Part shown: one piece after another, positions 7,887 to 16,203 of the stretch
Numbering within the stretch: the stretch's first letter is position 1
How the letters are laid out: the number at the start of each line of letters is the position of its first letter
Assembly: GCA_039028635.1 (NCBI GenBank)
Contig: JBCCHV010000007.1
Location: 1 to 64,000 of the forward strand
Direction: 5' to 3'
Length of the DNA: 64,000 bases
From: Acidobacteriota bacterium
GTDB taxonomy: Bacteria > Acidobacteriota > Thermoanaerobaculia > Multivoradales > JBCCEF01
Notes under the pieces: generated by a model
What the model was told of the DNA's origin: nothing
Database searches by the model: none
Seen by the model: the letters and a program-made list of their open reading frames with translations, nothing else
Made by a program: the position numbers and the translations under genes

Positions 7887-8392
7887 TTGTTGAGCGAGCC
7901 AAGAGATGGGCGGGAATCCTTCATGCCGGGCAAGTCGACAAGGCGGGCTTACCGATCTTCGACCACGTTCAACGAGTCGGGGTCCGCGTCGGTGCGCTCC
8001 TCTGGCGGGCGGGGCGGCCCCGGATGGAGGTTCGCGAGGCGGAGATCGCCGGCTTCCTGCACGACGCCATCGAGGACACCGTCGCGACGCACCCAATGAT
8101 CGATGCTCTTTTCGGCCGACGGGTAGCAGCGGCGGTCCTGATCCTCTCTAGGGATGACTCAATCGCGTACTCGGAGTACATCGATCAGGTCTTCGTCCGC
8201 GGCGGCCTGATGGCCCAGCTCGTCAAATTCGTCGACATGGAGGACAACCTCCGGGAGCCGGTTCCGAACAGCCTCCGAAGGCGGTACGCGGACCACTTGC
8301 CACAGCTTGCGGAGGCCTGCCGTAGGAGCGGCTTCGAGATCGAGCCAGGGACCTCCCAGGTGCTCGACGAGATCCTCGGGAGGTCGGCGTGA
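7883..8392 (+). CDS. RelA/SpoT-type HD-domain hydrolase
   Basis: A 169-residue protein with the motif set of the (p)ppGpp-hydrolase HD fold: ILHAGQ (about 12-17), a His at about 28, FLHDAIEDT (HD 60-61, ED 64-65) and KFVDMEDN further on. There is no synthetase domain, so it resembles small alarmone hydrolases of the MESH1 type. It starts at GTG 7883, overlapping the preceding stop. An alarmone hydrolase would let the phage blunt the stringent response. Substrate is inferred from motifs only, and related HD proteins can act on other nucleotides. Confidence 0.7.
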   Translation: MIVERAKRWAGILHAGQVDKAGLPIFDHVQRVGVRVGALLWRAGRPRMEVREAEIAGFLHDAIEDTVATHPMIDALFGRRVAAAVLILSRDDSIAYSEYIDQVFVRGGLMAQLVKFVDMEDNLREPVPNSLRRRYADHLPQLAEACRRSGFEIEPGTSQVLDEILGRSA

Positions 8393-8838
8393 TCCGCCTC
8401 CCGTGGTGGCTCCGCCGCTGCAACTGCCGCTCCTTTTTCGCGCGAAACGGCTGGCATGCCGACGGTTGCCCTCGGTACCGCCGCGTCGATCGTTCCTACT
8501 TGTTCCGCGCTCCGAACATCCCTCCCCCGGAGGCCCCGCCGGCTTCCTCCTGGCACTCTCGGCGCCGCCCCCTCCCTCCCGACTCCCTTGCCGATGCGGA
8601 CGACGGACCGTGGCTGGAGATGGTGCGGAAGCTCGTCGCCGAGGCCAGAAAAGACGGCAGGAAGGTCCGAGCCAGCATCGAGAAGATGGCCCGCAAAGTG
8701 CCGCCGGAGCCTGGAGACCTGATCCTCCGAGCGGTGCATTCCGGTGGGTGGCGAATCGAGATTCGAATTGGCGATTGGCCTACCTGCGAGACCGGACTGT
8801 GTCGGTGTCGCGACTGTCGAGATAGGGAGGGGTCGTGA
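8389..8838 (+). CDS. Hypothetical phage protein
   Basis: A 149-residue protein starting at GTG 8389 in a GTGA overlap. It has Cys residues near both ends (CNC, CPRY; CETGLCRCRDC), a Pro-rich segment near 45-65 and a charged helix near 80-105. The two Cys clusters might meet in one zinc site. No family recognised. Confidence 0.55.
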   Translation: MIRLPWWLRRCNCRSFFARNGWHADGCPRYRRVDRSYLFRAPNIPPPEAPPASSWHSRRRPLPPDSLADADDGPWLEMVRKLVAEARKDGRKVRASIEKMARKVPPEPGDLILRAVHSGGWRIEIRIGDWPTCETGLCRCRDCRDREGS

Positions 8839-9038
8839 GCGCTGGCGCTCGGTCGCCATGGCAGGGACGTCGCAGGGATGTCGCCGTCACCCTGAGTGGC
8901 AAGGAGATCCGTGCAGGGTTGCGGACCCGCATGATTCAGCGCGACGACGATGACCGGCTTTGGATGTCAGCCGGGGATGCCGGCTGGGTGCTGGTGGTCG
9001 AGCACAGCCTCTTCCCGGCGAAGGAGGGCGAGCGTTGA
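8835..9038 (+). CDS. Small hypothetical phage protein
   Basis: A 67-residue protein starting at GTG 8835, coupled to the previous stop. Its stop overlaps TTG 9035 of a short ORF. The sequence VTLSGKEIRAGLRTRMIQRDDDDRLW shows no known domain. Confidence 0.5.
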   Translation: MSAGARSPWQGRRRDVAVTLSGKEIRAGLRTRMIQRDDDDRLWMSAGDAGWVLVVEHSLFPAKEGER

Positions 9039-9094
9039 CCAAACTGCGACAGCGGATACCCCATGACGGTCCCAATTCAGCGGATACCCCATGA
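9035..9094 (+). CDS. Possible 19-residue coupled peptide before terminase
   Basis: TTG 9035 overlaps the previous stop (TTGA) and its TGA overlaps ATG 9091 (ATGA). The ORF is built from the 28-base tandem repeat. It could merely carry ribosomes across the repeat to the small terminase gene. Confidence 0.25.
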   Translation: MTKLRQRIPHDGPNSADTP

Positions 9095-9099
9095 CGGTC
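9050..9099. repeat. 28-base tandem repeat at the terminase start
   Basis: The core GCGGATACCCCATGACGG occurs at 9052-9069 and again at 9080-9097. The full 22-base copies are 9050-9071 and 9078-9099. Each carries an ATG; only the second opens the terminase frame, because 28 is not a multiple of three. It lies just before the terminase genes, a common place for cos or pac sites. Confidence 0.7.
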
Positions 9100-9570
9100 A
9101 AGCCGAAATGCGGGGCCAAGACCCGGGCGGGCACTCCCTGTCAGCAGGTGGCTGGCTGGGGTACGGACCACGAAGGCTCCGGGCGCTGCAAGCTGCACGG
9201 AGGCGCCAAGCCCATCAAGCACGGCCGCTACTCCAAGGTCGCCCGCGACCGCCTGGGCGACATCCTGGACGAACTGCGCGAGGCCGACACGGACCCGCTC
9301 GACGCCCTTCCTGACCTCGAGCTCGTCCGAGCCTGCGCGGTCTACGCCCTGCGCAACGACGGCGCCCCGTCGACTGTTGCACGCCTCGCGGGCGAGGCCG
9401 CCCGCCTGGCCGACCAGATCCACAAGCGCCAGGCCTCGGGCGCCGTCACCCTTGAGACTCTCCACCGCGTCATCGAACAGCTAGGAGTCGCCGTTGCCCG
9501 ACACGTTCGAGATCCCGAAGCTCTCGCCGCCATCGAGCGAGACTGGGGATCTCTCCGAATCGGTTCGTAG
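9091..9570 (+). CDS. HGG-motif protein, probable terminase small subunit
   Basis: A 159-residue protein. The N-terminus has the Cys/His motif CGAKTRAGTPC...GRCKLHGGAKPIKHGRYS found in phage HGGxSTG-type proteins, often encoded directly before the large terminase. The remainder is helical and could oligomerise. ATG 9091 sits in the second copy of a tandem repeat. Its 3' end overlaps the large terminase by 77 bases. It would recognise the packaging site and start DNA packaging. Confidence 0.7.
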   Translation: MTVKPKCGAKTRAGTPCQQVAGWGTDHEGSGRCKLHGGAKPIKHGRYSKVARDRLGDILDELREADTDPLDALPDLELVRACAVYALRNDGAPSTVARLAGEAARLADQIHKRQASGAVTLETLHRVIEQLGVAVARHVRDPEALAAIERDWGSLRIGS

Positions 9571-11038
9571 CGCGGCCCTCCGCGGCCTGCGCCAGGCGGC
9601 CACCCTCCGCCGGCCCTGGATCACGTTCGATCCTCTGGAGCCGGAGCCCGACCGGTTTGCCTTCAGCTTCGACTTTGGCGCCGCCTCGCCGATCGCCGTT
9701 CGCGAGACCGAGGACCTGTCCCTTGACGCCGACGACGTCGAGTACTACTCCCGGATTGAGAGCTGGTCCCATCAGGCTCCGCAAGCGTCCTCCGCCTCCG
9801 CCTTGGCCCAGCGCCCTAAGCTCTACGCCTGGAACCGCCCCCGCCTCTACCCGAAGCAAGAGCAGGCGCTCTTCGATCCGGCGCGCTGGGTGTTCATCGA
9901 GGCGTCGACGAAGGCCGGCAAGACCGCCGGCTGCATGGTCTGGCTCCTCGAGCAGGCCCTCCGCGGCCGCCCCGGTGCCAACTTCTGGTGGGTGGCCCCG
10001 ACCTACCGGCAGAGCCGCATGGTGTTCCGCCGATTCGAGCGCGCCATACCGCGCCAGGCCTACATCGCCAACCGCTCGGAGCTGACGATCACGCTTCCCA
10101 ACGGCGCCACCATCTGGCACCTCTCGGCCGACCGCCCGGACAACGTCTATGGCGAGGACGTCGGTGCCGCGGTCCTCGACGAGGCCTCCCGCGTTTCCGA
10201 GGACATCTTCATCGCGGTCCGCTCGACCCTGACGGCCACCAAGGGACCAGCCCGCCTGATTGGCAACGTCAAGGGCCGGAAGAATTTCTTCTACCGCGAG
10301 TCGCGCAAGGCCGAGGCAAAGGAGCCCGGCCGGGCCTACTTCCGTCTCACCTGGCGCGATGCGGTCCAGGGAGGCGTTCTCGACGAGGAGGAGATCGAGG
10401 ACGCGCGGCGCTCGCTGCCGGAGGCGGCGTTCAAGGAACTCTACGAGGCGGAGCCGGCCTCCGACGAGGGCAACCCCTTCGGTATCGACAAGATCGAGGC
10501 GATCACCGTGCCGAGCTTGTCGGATGGCGAGCCCGTGATCTGGGGCTGGGATCTCGCAAAGTCCGTCGACTACACCGTCGGTATCGCCCTCGACGAGCAG
10601 GGCCGGGTCTGCCGCTTTGTTCGCTATCAACGCGACTGGACTTTCACGATGGCCGACATTCGGCAGCACGTCGGCACGAGCGTCCCGGCACTGGTCGACG
10701 CGACAGGGGTCGGTGACCCGGTGGTGGAGCAGATCCAGGAAGGCCGGGGGAACGTCGAGGGCTTCAAGTTCTCGCCTTCGTCGAAGCAAGAGCTGATGGT
10801 CGAGCTGTCCACTTGGATCTCGAGGGGGGCCGGAGAGGTTCCCCGAGGTGTGATCACCAACGAGCTCGAGTCCTTTGAGTATCAGTACACCGCGACCGGG
10901 GTTCGCTACTCCGCGCCGCCGGGGGCCTACGACGATTGCGTCATGGCGCTGGCCCTCGCGGTTCGGGGGTGGCGCGGCTATGGCTCGGCCCCGACGAGCG
11001 TCTACGGCGAGGTCTATGGGGGGGGGAATCGGCGATGA
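9494..11038 (+). CDS. Terminase large subunit
   Basis: A 514-residue packaging motor and nuclease. The ATPase has a Walker A-like ASTKAGKT (about 137-144) and a Walker B ending VLDE (about 227-230). The RNase H-like nuclease opens with GWDLAKS (Asp about 353), and further acidic residues occur at VDATGVGD and YDDC. The start is TTG 9494, preceded by TAGGAG. The overlap with the small subunit is long for this genome, so an internal start cannot be excluded. The stop overlaps ATG 11035. Confidence 0.93.
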   Translation: MPDTFEIPKLSPPSSETGDLSESVRSAALRGLRQAATLRRPWITFDPLEPEPDRFAFSFDFGAASPIAVRETEDLSLDADDVEYYSRIESWSHQAPQASSASALAQRPKLYAWNRPRLYPKQEQALFDPARWVFIEASTKAGKTAGCMVWLLEQALRGRPGANFWWVAPTYRQSRMVFRRFERAIPRQAYIANRSELTITLPNGATIWHLSADRPDNVYGEDVGAAVLDEASRVSEDIFIAVRSTLTATKGPARLIGNVKGRKNFFYRESRKAEAKEPGRAYFRLTWRDAVQGGVLDEEEIEDARRSLPEAAFKELYEAEPASDEGNPFGIDKIEAITVPSLSDGEPVIWGWDLAKSVDYTVGIALDEQGRVCRFVRYQRDWTFTMADIRQHVGTSVPALVDATGVGDPVVEQIQEGRGNVEGFKFSPSSKQELMVELSTWISRGAGEVPRGVITNELESFEYQYTATGVRYSAPPGAYDDCVMALALAVRGWRGYGSAPTSVYGEVYGGGNRR

Positions 11039-11268
11039 AGAGCAAACCGAAAGACGTTTCGGGCTGGGCCGCCCTGGGGTCCTGGACCGCGGGCTGGGCG
11101 TTGTTGACATACTCGATTTCGAGGCTTCTGCCGTGGGATCCGGTCGCGATTTGGGCCGGATCGGCAGGCCTCTTTCTGCTGGCCTACGGGGGCCTTCTCC
11201 CGCTGGCGCTGACGTTCTGGTTCGGAGTCCGCACGCTGACCGATGAGTCGAAAAGGAGATCAAGATGA
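11035..11268 (+). CDS. Small two-helix membrane protein
   Basis: A 77-residue protein with two hydrophobic segments (about 12-30 and 37-62: WAALGSWTAGWALLTYSI and AIWAGSAGLFLLAYGGLLPL) and a charged C-terminus. It is coupled to the terminase stop and to the portal start at 11265. Its position between terminase and portal is unusual for a membrane protein. Holin-like or membrane-docking roles are possible; none is shown. Confidence 0.6.
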   Translation: MKSKPKDVSGWAALGSWTAGWALLTYSISRLLPWDPVAIWAGSAGLFLLAYGGLLPLALTFWFGVRTLTDESKRRSR

Positions 11269-12530
11269 AGATGTTCGAGAGTCTCGATCGGCGGCTTGCG
11301 GGGGCGGCAAGGCGCGCCTCGGGCGCGCCCCTTCGTTCGCTGCCCGGGATTACTCCGGGGAGCCCCTACTATCCGGACTGGGATGCCGAGAAGGCTTCCG
11401 AGGAAGGCCTCAAGGCCTCGGCGGTGGTTTACCGCTGCGTGATGGGCAAGGCCGAGAAGGCGGCCTCTGTGCCGTGGTGCGTGTGGCAGCGCGCCGATCA
11501 CGAAGACGTCAAGGGCGAGCCGGTTCCGAATCACGAATACGCCCGCCTCATCGAGCACCCGCGCCGGGATGGCCGCTATGGGCGAGCCGAGCTGATCGCC
11601 TCCGCGACGGCCCATCTCGACCTCGCGGGCAACGCGCTGGTCCGGATGCTGCGCGCTGGCATCGGCGCCAAGGTTCCGATGGAGCTGAACGCCGAGGTAC
11701 CGGTCGGCGTTGAGCCGATTCCGCACCCGATCGACTTCATTTCCGAGTACCAGTTCGATGACGCGCAGCGAGGGCGCGGCACCTGGCCGGCCGAGGAGAT
11801 CATCCACGCTCGTCGGGTCGACCCTGGGAATCCGATCTGGGGGCTCAGCGTGGTGCAAGCGCTGGCTCGTTTGATCGACCTCGACGTCGAGCGAGACCGC
11901 ATGATGCTGCGCCGGATGGTCAACGACGGTCGCCCTTCGGTGATCCTGACCGACGAGGCCCTCAAGACGACGCAGGAGCGCGAGGATGTCGAGGACTGGC
12001 TCGCAGATCGGGCTGAGCGATACCGCGGCGGGTTCATGGTCCTCGGCGGCAACCAGGGTCTCCTGAGCATGGGGATGAGCTCCCGCGATCTGCAGCAGGT
12101 CGAGAGCGGCGCCTTCACCCGAGACATGTTGGCGATCGGCTTCGGATACCTCGCCGCCGGCTTTAGCAACGATGCAGCCACCTACAGCAACGCCGAGATC
12201 TTCGTGCGCCACGAATGGGCAGGGCCGGTGATGTCGAGCAACCGCATCCTCGCCGACGCCTTCACTCGCGCCCTGGTGCCACCGGACAAGTGGGGGGAGA
12301 TGTGGATCGCACCCGACTACTCGAGTGTCGAGGCGCTTCGGGAGAACTTCATCGACAAGGCCAAGGCGCTCCGGGATCTGCGCGACGCTGGCGTGGCTCT
12401 CAACGACGCCAAGCGCTACCTCGACATGCCGTTGCCCGACCAGGCAGGCGGCGACGTCCCGATCGTGCCCGGGAATTACCTGCCCGCCGAGATGCTGGCC
12501 GATGAGGCCCGCGGCCTGAGCGATGGCTGA
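11265..12530 (+). CDS. Portal protein (HK97 family)
   Basis: A 421-residue portal. Typical features are an N-terminal SAVVYRCV helix, the PNHEYARLIEHP segment, a helical stem region and VESGAFTRDMLAIGFGYLAAGFSND near residue 285, as in HK97-type portals. It starts at ATG 11265, coupled to the membrane protein, and overlaps the head morphogenesis gene by 8 bases. It forms the dodecameric vertex through which DNA is packaged. Confidence 0.9.
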   Translation: MKMFESLDRRLAGAARRASGAPLRSLPGITPGSPYYPDWDAEKASEEGLKASAVVYRCVMGKAEKAASVPWCVWQRADHEDVKGEPVPNHEYARLIEHPRRDGRYGRAELIASATAHLDLAGNALVRMLRAGIGAKVPMELNAEVPVGVEPIPHPIDFISEYQFDDAQRGRGTWPAEEIIHARRVDPGNPIWGLSVVQALARLIDLDVERDRMMLRRMVNDGRPSVILTDEALKTTQEREDVEDWLADRAERYRGGFMVLGGNQGLLSMGMSSRDLQQVESGAFTRDMLAIGFGYLAAGFSNDAATYSNAEIFVRHEWAGPVMSSNRILADAFTRALVPPDKWGEMWIAPDYSSVEALRENFIDKAKALRDLRDAGVALNDAKRYLDMPLPDQAGGDVPIVPGNYLPAEMLADEARGLSDG

Positions 12531-13482
12531 GCCGATCCGCCGAGACCTGCGCCGGCGTGCATTCGTCCGACGCTTCGACGAGGCGATCACTCCGGCAGTG
12601 CGCGAGATGCGCCGCACCTTCCGCGACGCGGTCGCCATTCTGGTGACCGAGATCGGGATCGATGAGCTCAAGAAGGCGCTCGAGGATGGAACGCTCGAGC
12701 GTCTTCTAACTCAGCACGCGGCCTGGGGTCGCTTCGCCGGCCTGCTCGAGGAGGACGGGAGACCGATCCTCTCGAGGGTCCTCACTCGAGCGGCAAGGGC
12801 GGCCGGCGAGACCACCCAGACTCTCGGCAAGGTCTGGACCCGGGAGAACATGGGCGACATCGCCGAGTTGCTCGAGGAGCTGGCCGATCGCCAGATCGGG
12901 GCGCTCGTCACAGGGGTGACCGAGCAAACACGCTTTGCGATTCGCGATCTGGTCGGTAGGGCGCTACGAGAGGAGCCAACGACGGTGCGTGCGATTCAGC
13001 GGGCGCTGCTGGCCCTCGATGGCGAGGGAGGCCGGCCGCGGCTCGGGCTGGATCGCCAGCGGCAGAGGGTCTTCGACCGCTACATGGCGGATCTCCTCGA
13101 CCCGGAGGGCGCCGGGAAGGGGCTCAGCTCCTCTCGTATCCAGCAGCTCCTCGATCGTCGGTACCGGGGCCTTCTGAGGGCCCGGACTGGTCTGATTGCG
13201 CGGACGGAGGCGAACGCCGCCGGCAACCGCGGTCAGTTTCGGGTCTGGGAATGGGCGGCCGACCAGGGGGACCTTGACGGCGGCCGATACGTGCTCGAGT
13301 GGGTGACGCGGGTGATCAACGTGTGCCCGCGCTGCGTGGCGATGGATCGCGCGACTCGGGAGGTTCGGAGCGGGCTATTCGTGAGTGATGGCTCGGGGCC
13401 GAAGGGGGTGGAGGCGGTGACGCAGCCGGAGCTGCATCCCGGTGGGTACTGCCAGGCGAGGACGGTTTTACGGCCTCGGTAA
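12523..13482 (+). CDS. Minor head morphogenesis protein (Mu gpF-like)
   Basis: A 319-residue protein. The C-terminal part has the MuF signature: LIARTEANAAGNRGQ, then CPRCVAMD and a terminal HPGGYCQA. The N-terminal two-thirds are helical and charged. In related phages it enters the procapsid with the portal and aids head assembly or ejection. It is the last gene before the reverse-strand HTH/RNA cassette. Confidence 0.85.
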   Translation: MAEPIRRDLRRRAFVRRFDEAITPAVREMRRTFRDAVAILVTEIGIDELKKALEDGTLERLLTQHAAWGRFAGLLEEDGRPILSRVLTRAARAAGETTQTLGKVWTRENMGDIAELLEELADRQIGALVTGVTEQTRFAIRDLVGRALREEPTTVRAIQRALLALDGEGGRPRLGLDRQRQRVFDRYMADLLDPEGAGKGLSSSRIQQLLDRRYRGLLRARTGLIARTEANAAGNRGQFRVWEWAADQGDLDGGRYVLEWVTRVINVCPRCVAMDRATREVRSGLFVSDGSGPKGVEAVTQPELHPGGYCQARTVLRPR

Positions 13483-13512
13483 AGTTACACGTCCCCAGAG
13501 ACAGCAGAAGCG

Positions 13513-13675
13513 AAGAGAGGGAGCAGGGCGGGACTTGAACCCGCGTTGACCCCGGACCGAAGGCGCGTCACCATCGGCTGCGGCCAGGACTCCGCTGGTC
13601 AACCTTTCCTGGTAGGCCCAGCTCTCCCGATAGGCGCCGTCACCAGTGCCTCACTGGAAGCCTCCTCCCTCTCTT
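13513..13675 (-). ncRNA. 163-nt structured RNA with tRNA-like T-arm
   Basis: The ends pair perfectly over 11 bases (AAGAGAGGGAG, 13513-13523, with 13665-13675) and, after one mismatch, over three more. Read on the reverse strand, the 3' strand of this stem directly follows a perfect T-arm: stem GCGGG/CCCGC around loop TTCAAGT (13528-13544). Next comes a seven-base stem GTTGACC/GGTCAAC (13545-13551 with 13597-13603) and a six-base hairpin CCAGTG/CACTGG (13642-13656). Acceptor-like stem next to a T-arm is tRNA topology, but there is no anticodon arm, CCA end or usual length. It lies 9 bases downstream of the HTH gene on the same strand. Confidence 0.55.
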
Positions 13676-13684
13676 GCAGATCTC

Positions 13685-13918
13685 TCAGGCCGCCTCCCCC
13701 CGCTCTGCGGCCGCCTGAATAAACCGCACCGCCTCGGCCTTCGGGATTCGATAGGACCGACCAGGCCGGAGCGCCTGAATCTCCCCGCTGGCGATCAACA
13801 TCGTCACTCGCCTGGGCGTAATTCCCACGGCCTTGGCGAGGTCTGAAACCCCAACATAATCCCCTCGGGGCAGAAGGTCGATCGCTGATTGAAGGACGTC
13901 TTTCGAGCCGTTTTCCAT
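13685..13918 (-). CDS. Excisionase/MerR-like HTH DNA-binding protein
   Basis: A 77-residue protein. VGVSDLAKAVGITPRRVTML is a helix-turn-helix, followed by a wing GEIQALRPGRSYRIPKAEAV, as in excisionase-family (helix-turn-helix domain 17) proteins. It is the only reverse-strand gene inside the + strand head operon. Immediately upstream lies a run of AGGAAA-type repeats (13933-13985), probably its own operator, and downstream a structured RNA. It may be an excisionase or a local regulator of the protease-capsid operon. Confidence 0.75.
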   Translation of the reverse strand: MENGSKDVLQSAIDLLPRGDYVGVSDLAKAVGITPRRVTMLIASGEIQALRPGRSYRIPKAEAVRFIQAAAERGEAA

Positions 13919-13932
13919 GGCCCGACTCTAGC

Positions 13933-13985
13933 AAGTTAGGAAATCTGAGAAATCTAGGAAAGTTAGGAAACCTGGGAAGTTTCGG
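13933..13985. promoter_or_regulatory. Iterated AGGAAA-type operator between divergent genes
   Basis: At least five near-identical units (AGGAAATCTG, AGAAATCT, AGGAAAGTT, AGGAAACCTG, GGGAAGTTT) repeat every 8-10 bases, close to one helical turn. AAGTTAGGAAA occurs twice. The block lies between the HTH gene (-) and the prohead protease gene (+), so a single oligomeric regulator could control both. Confidence 0.55.
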
Positions 13986-14024
13986 CTTCCGAGCCGCCTT
14001 CATCGTCGGTATACCAGGGCTGCA

Positions 14025-14837
14025 ATGGCCGACGACGAAAAGAAAGCCAAGCCGTCTCAGATCTACGTCTACGGACCGATCAATCCGTGGAACGTGAATG
14101 CCTCGGCCTTCCGCGAGCAGCTCGACGCCTTGGGCGATCCTGAGGAGATTGAGCTCCGGATCCACAGCCCGGGCGGGAGCGTCTTCGATGGCTTCGCCAT
14201 CTACTCGATGCTTCGCGAGCACGCGGCCAAGGTCACCACCTGCATCGATGGGCTCGCCGCCTCCGCGGCCTCGCTGATTGCGATGGCGGGCGACGACGTG
14301 AAGATGTCGGAGGTCGCCTTCTTCATGATCCACGAGGCGAAGAGCTTCACCTTCGGTGACGCGGCTGAGCACCGCCGCACGGCGGACCTCCTCGACAAGA
14401 TTCGCGGCCCCATGGTGCAGGCCTACCTGCGGCACTCGACGCTCTCGGAGGACGAGCTGGTCGAGGCCATCAAGGCCGAAACCTGGTACGACGCGGACGA
14501 GGCGATCAAGGCGGGTTTCGCGGGGTCGAAGTTCAAGAGCGCCGCCCCGGAGAACTCGGCCGCTCCCGCGATCGAGGGGGCCGCCGCCTTCGATCTGTCT
14601 TCGCTGCACCCCAGCGCTCCCGCTGCCGCGGTCGAGCGTTTCGTGAACGGTCAGCTCCCGGTCGCCATGCCCGAGGGTGAGGAGTCTGTCCTCGCCGCCG
14701 TGCAGGCCCATCTCAGCGATTTCAACTATCCGGCCCCGAAGGGCTCCGAGCCTGTTTCGGATCTCGACGCCGATTCCCTGAGCGCCGTCCTTGCGGAGCT
14801 CGAGAACCTACAGCCGCAACACGCGGCGGGAGGCTAG
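14025..14837 (+). CDS. Prohead protease, ClpP-like (S14)
   Basis: A 270-residue ClpP-fold protease. The HSPGGSVFDG oxyanion segment (47-56), nucleophile in GLAASAAS (Ser about 80) and FMIHEAKSFTFG (His about 103) are all present. The C-terminal third is disordered and Ala/Pro-rich, and may act as scaffold. In phages with this arrangement it processes scaffold and capsid during head maturation. ATG 14025 lies close to the iterated operator. Confidence 0.9.
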   Translation: MADDEKKAKPSQIYVYGPINPWNVNASAFREQLDALGDPEEIELRIHSPGGSVFDGFAIYSMLREHAAKVTTCIDGLAASAASLIAMAGDDVKMSEVAFFMIHEAKSFTFGDAAEHRRTADLLDKIRGPMVQAYLRHSTLSEDELVEAIKAETWYDADEAIKAGFAGSKFKSAAPENSAAPAIEGAAAFDLSSLHPSAPAAAVERFVNGQLPVAMPEGEESVLAAVQAHLSDFNYPAPKGSEPVSDLDADSLSAVLAELENLQPQHAAGG

Positions 14838-14841
14838 AACT

Positions 14842-16191
14842 TTGGCAACTCCGGCACAGACGGCTGAAATCGAGCCGCAGACCGATGACAAGCGCCCCGA
14901 ACTCACGGGAGACGCCAAGGAGATCGTCGAAACGATCCAGCAGAAGTGGGGGGAACTCAAAGCCTTCCATGCGGACGAGCTTGCCGCTCGCGATGATCGG
15001 CTCGCCAAGATCGAGGGTCTGGCGGGCGAAGAACAGCAGAAGCTGAAGAACATCGCGAACGAGGTGCTCGATCTCGAGCTCAAGCTGGCTCGCCTAGCCG
15101 GAAGCGGGCGGCAGCAGCCCGTCCCGGCGAACGAAGACGTCGAGCGAGTCACGGACCCCTATGACGCGAACAACCCTCGCAGGCTCGACGACTACGAGGC
15201 GGCTCAGGACTCCTATATCCGCTTCGGCAAGGACGGGGTCACCGCCAAGGCTCGGCCTGTTCTCGCGTTGGGCAACGCCTTCCAAAAGCACATCGAGAAC
15301 GGTTCGAGAGCCGATCAGTTCAACCCCCAGGCGGCGCTTTCGACGGACTACGGTCCCGGCGGCGGCATCTGGGCACGCCCTCACTTCGAGAGTGAGGTCG
15401 AGCGAATGCTGCAGGAGATGAACCCGTTGCGGGAGTTCGCCCGGGTCGTTCTCTGCAGCGGCGGGTCCTACGAGGGTGTCATTCGAAACGGCAACCATCA
15501 GCCGCTGACCCAGCGAGGTGAGCGAGAGGGGCGGCCCACCAACACCGAGCGAAACCTGTTCGTCGGAAAGAAGATCACGATCTACGAGTACACCGCGACC
15601 CCTGCCCTGACGCAAACGTCGATCGAAGATTCGGTGGTCAATCTCGAGGCGGAACTGGTGGACGACTCCAGCATCCAGTTCGGAGTCACCGAAGGGTACT
15701 TGGGCCTGCGCGGCAAGGGCCGAGGTGAGCCCGAAGGGCTGTTGGAGGCACCGGACATTCCGGAAATGGCAAGCGGAGTGGCCGACTCCTTCACGCACGA
15801 TTCCCTGATCAAGCTGATGATGAATCTTCCGCCGTTCTATCGGAAGAGCGCTCGGTACTTCATGGGGCGGGATGCCCTGGTGAAGGCGATGACCGCCAAG
15901 GATGGCAACGAGGCATATCGGTGGCAACCGTCCAATCAGGAGGGAATTCCCTCGCTTCTGCACGGCCATCCGTGGACGGAGTTTGTCGACCTCGACAACG
16001 TCGCCCCGAATGGCATCCCGGTGATCTTCGCGAATATGTACCGCACGTACCGAATCGCCGACCGTCGAGGTCTTCGCATCGTGCGTGACGAGGTCACCGA
16101 GACTCCGTTCGTCAAGTTCAACATCACTCGCCGGTGGGGCTCCCGAGTCTGGATGGGTGAGGCCGCCCGCAAGCTCCGGATCGCCGCCTAG
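14842..16191 (+). CDS. Major capsid protein (HK97 fold)
   Basis: A 449-residue protein with a cleavable-looking coiled-coil delta domain (about residues 15-80, EIVETIQQKWGELKAFHADEL and similar heptads). This is followed by the mature capsid with GGIWARP, an E-loop-like segment near GVIRNGNHQPLTQRG and a C-terminal ITRRWGSRVWMGEA. The best start is TTG 14842, just after the protease stop with GGGAGGC upstream. It builds the icosahedral shell after proteolytic maturation. Confidence 0.88.
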   Translation: MATPAQTAEIEPQTDDKRPELTGDAKEIVETIQQKWGELKAFHADELAARDDRLAKIEGLAGEEQQKLKNIANEVLDLELKLARLAGSGRQQPVPANEDVERVTDPYDANNPRRLDDYEAAQDSYIRFGKDGVTAKARPVLALGNAFQKHIENGSRADQFNPQAALSTDYGPGGGIWARPHFESEVERMLQEMNPLREFARVVLCSGGSYEGVIRNGNHQPLTQRGEREGRPTNTERNLFVGKKITIYEYTATPALTQTSIEDSVVNLEAELVDDSSIQFGVTEGYLGLRGKGRGEPEGLLEAPDIPEMASGVADSFTHDSLIKLMMNLPPFYRKSARYFMGRDALVKAMTAKDGNEAYRWQPSNQEGIPSLLHGHPWTEFVDLDNVAPNGIPVIFANMYRTYRIADRRGLRIVRDEVTETPFVKFNITRRWGSRVWMGEAARKLRIAA

Positions 16192-16203
16192 AAAGGAGCT
16201 GAG

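Noticed and set aside
13513-13675. A genuine tRNA or tmRNA
   Set aside because: The T-arm and acceptor-like stem are present but there is no anticodon arm, D-arm, CCA end or tag ORF, and the length of 163 nt fits neither.
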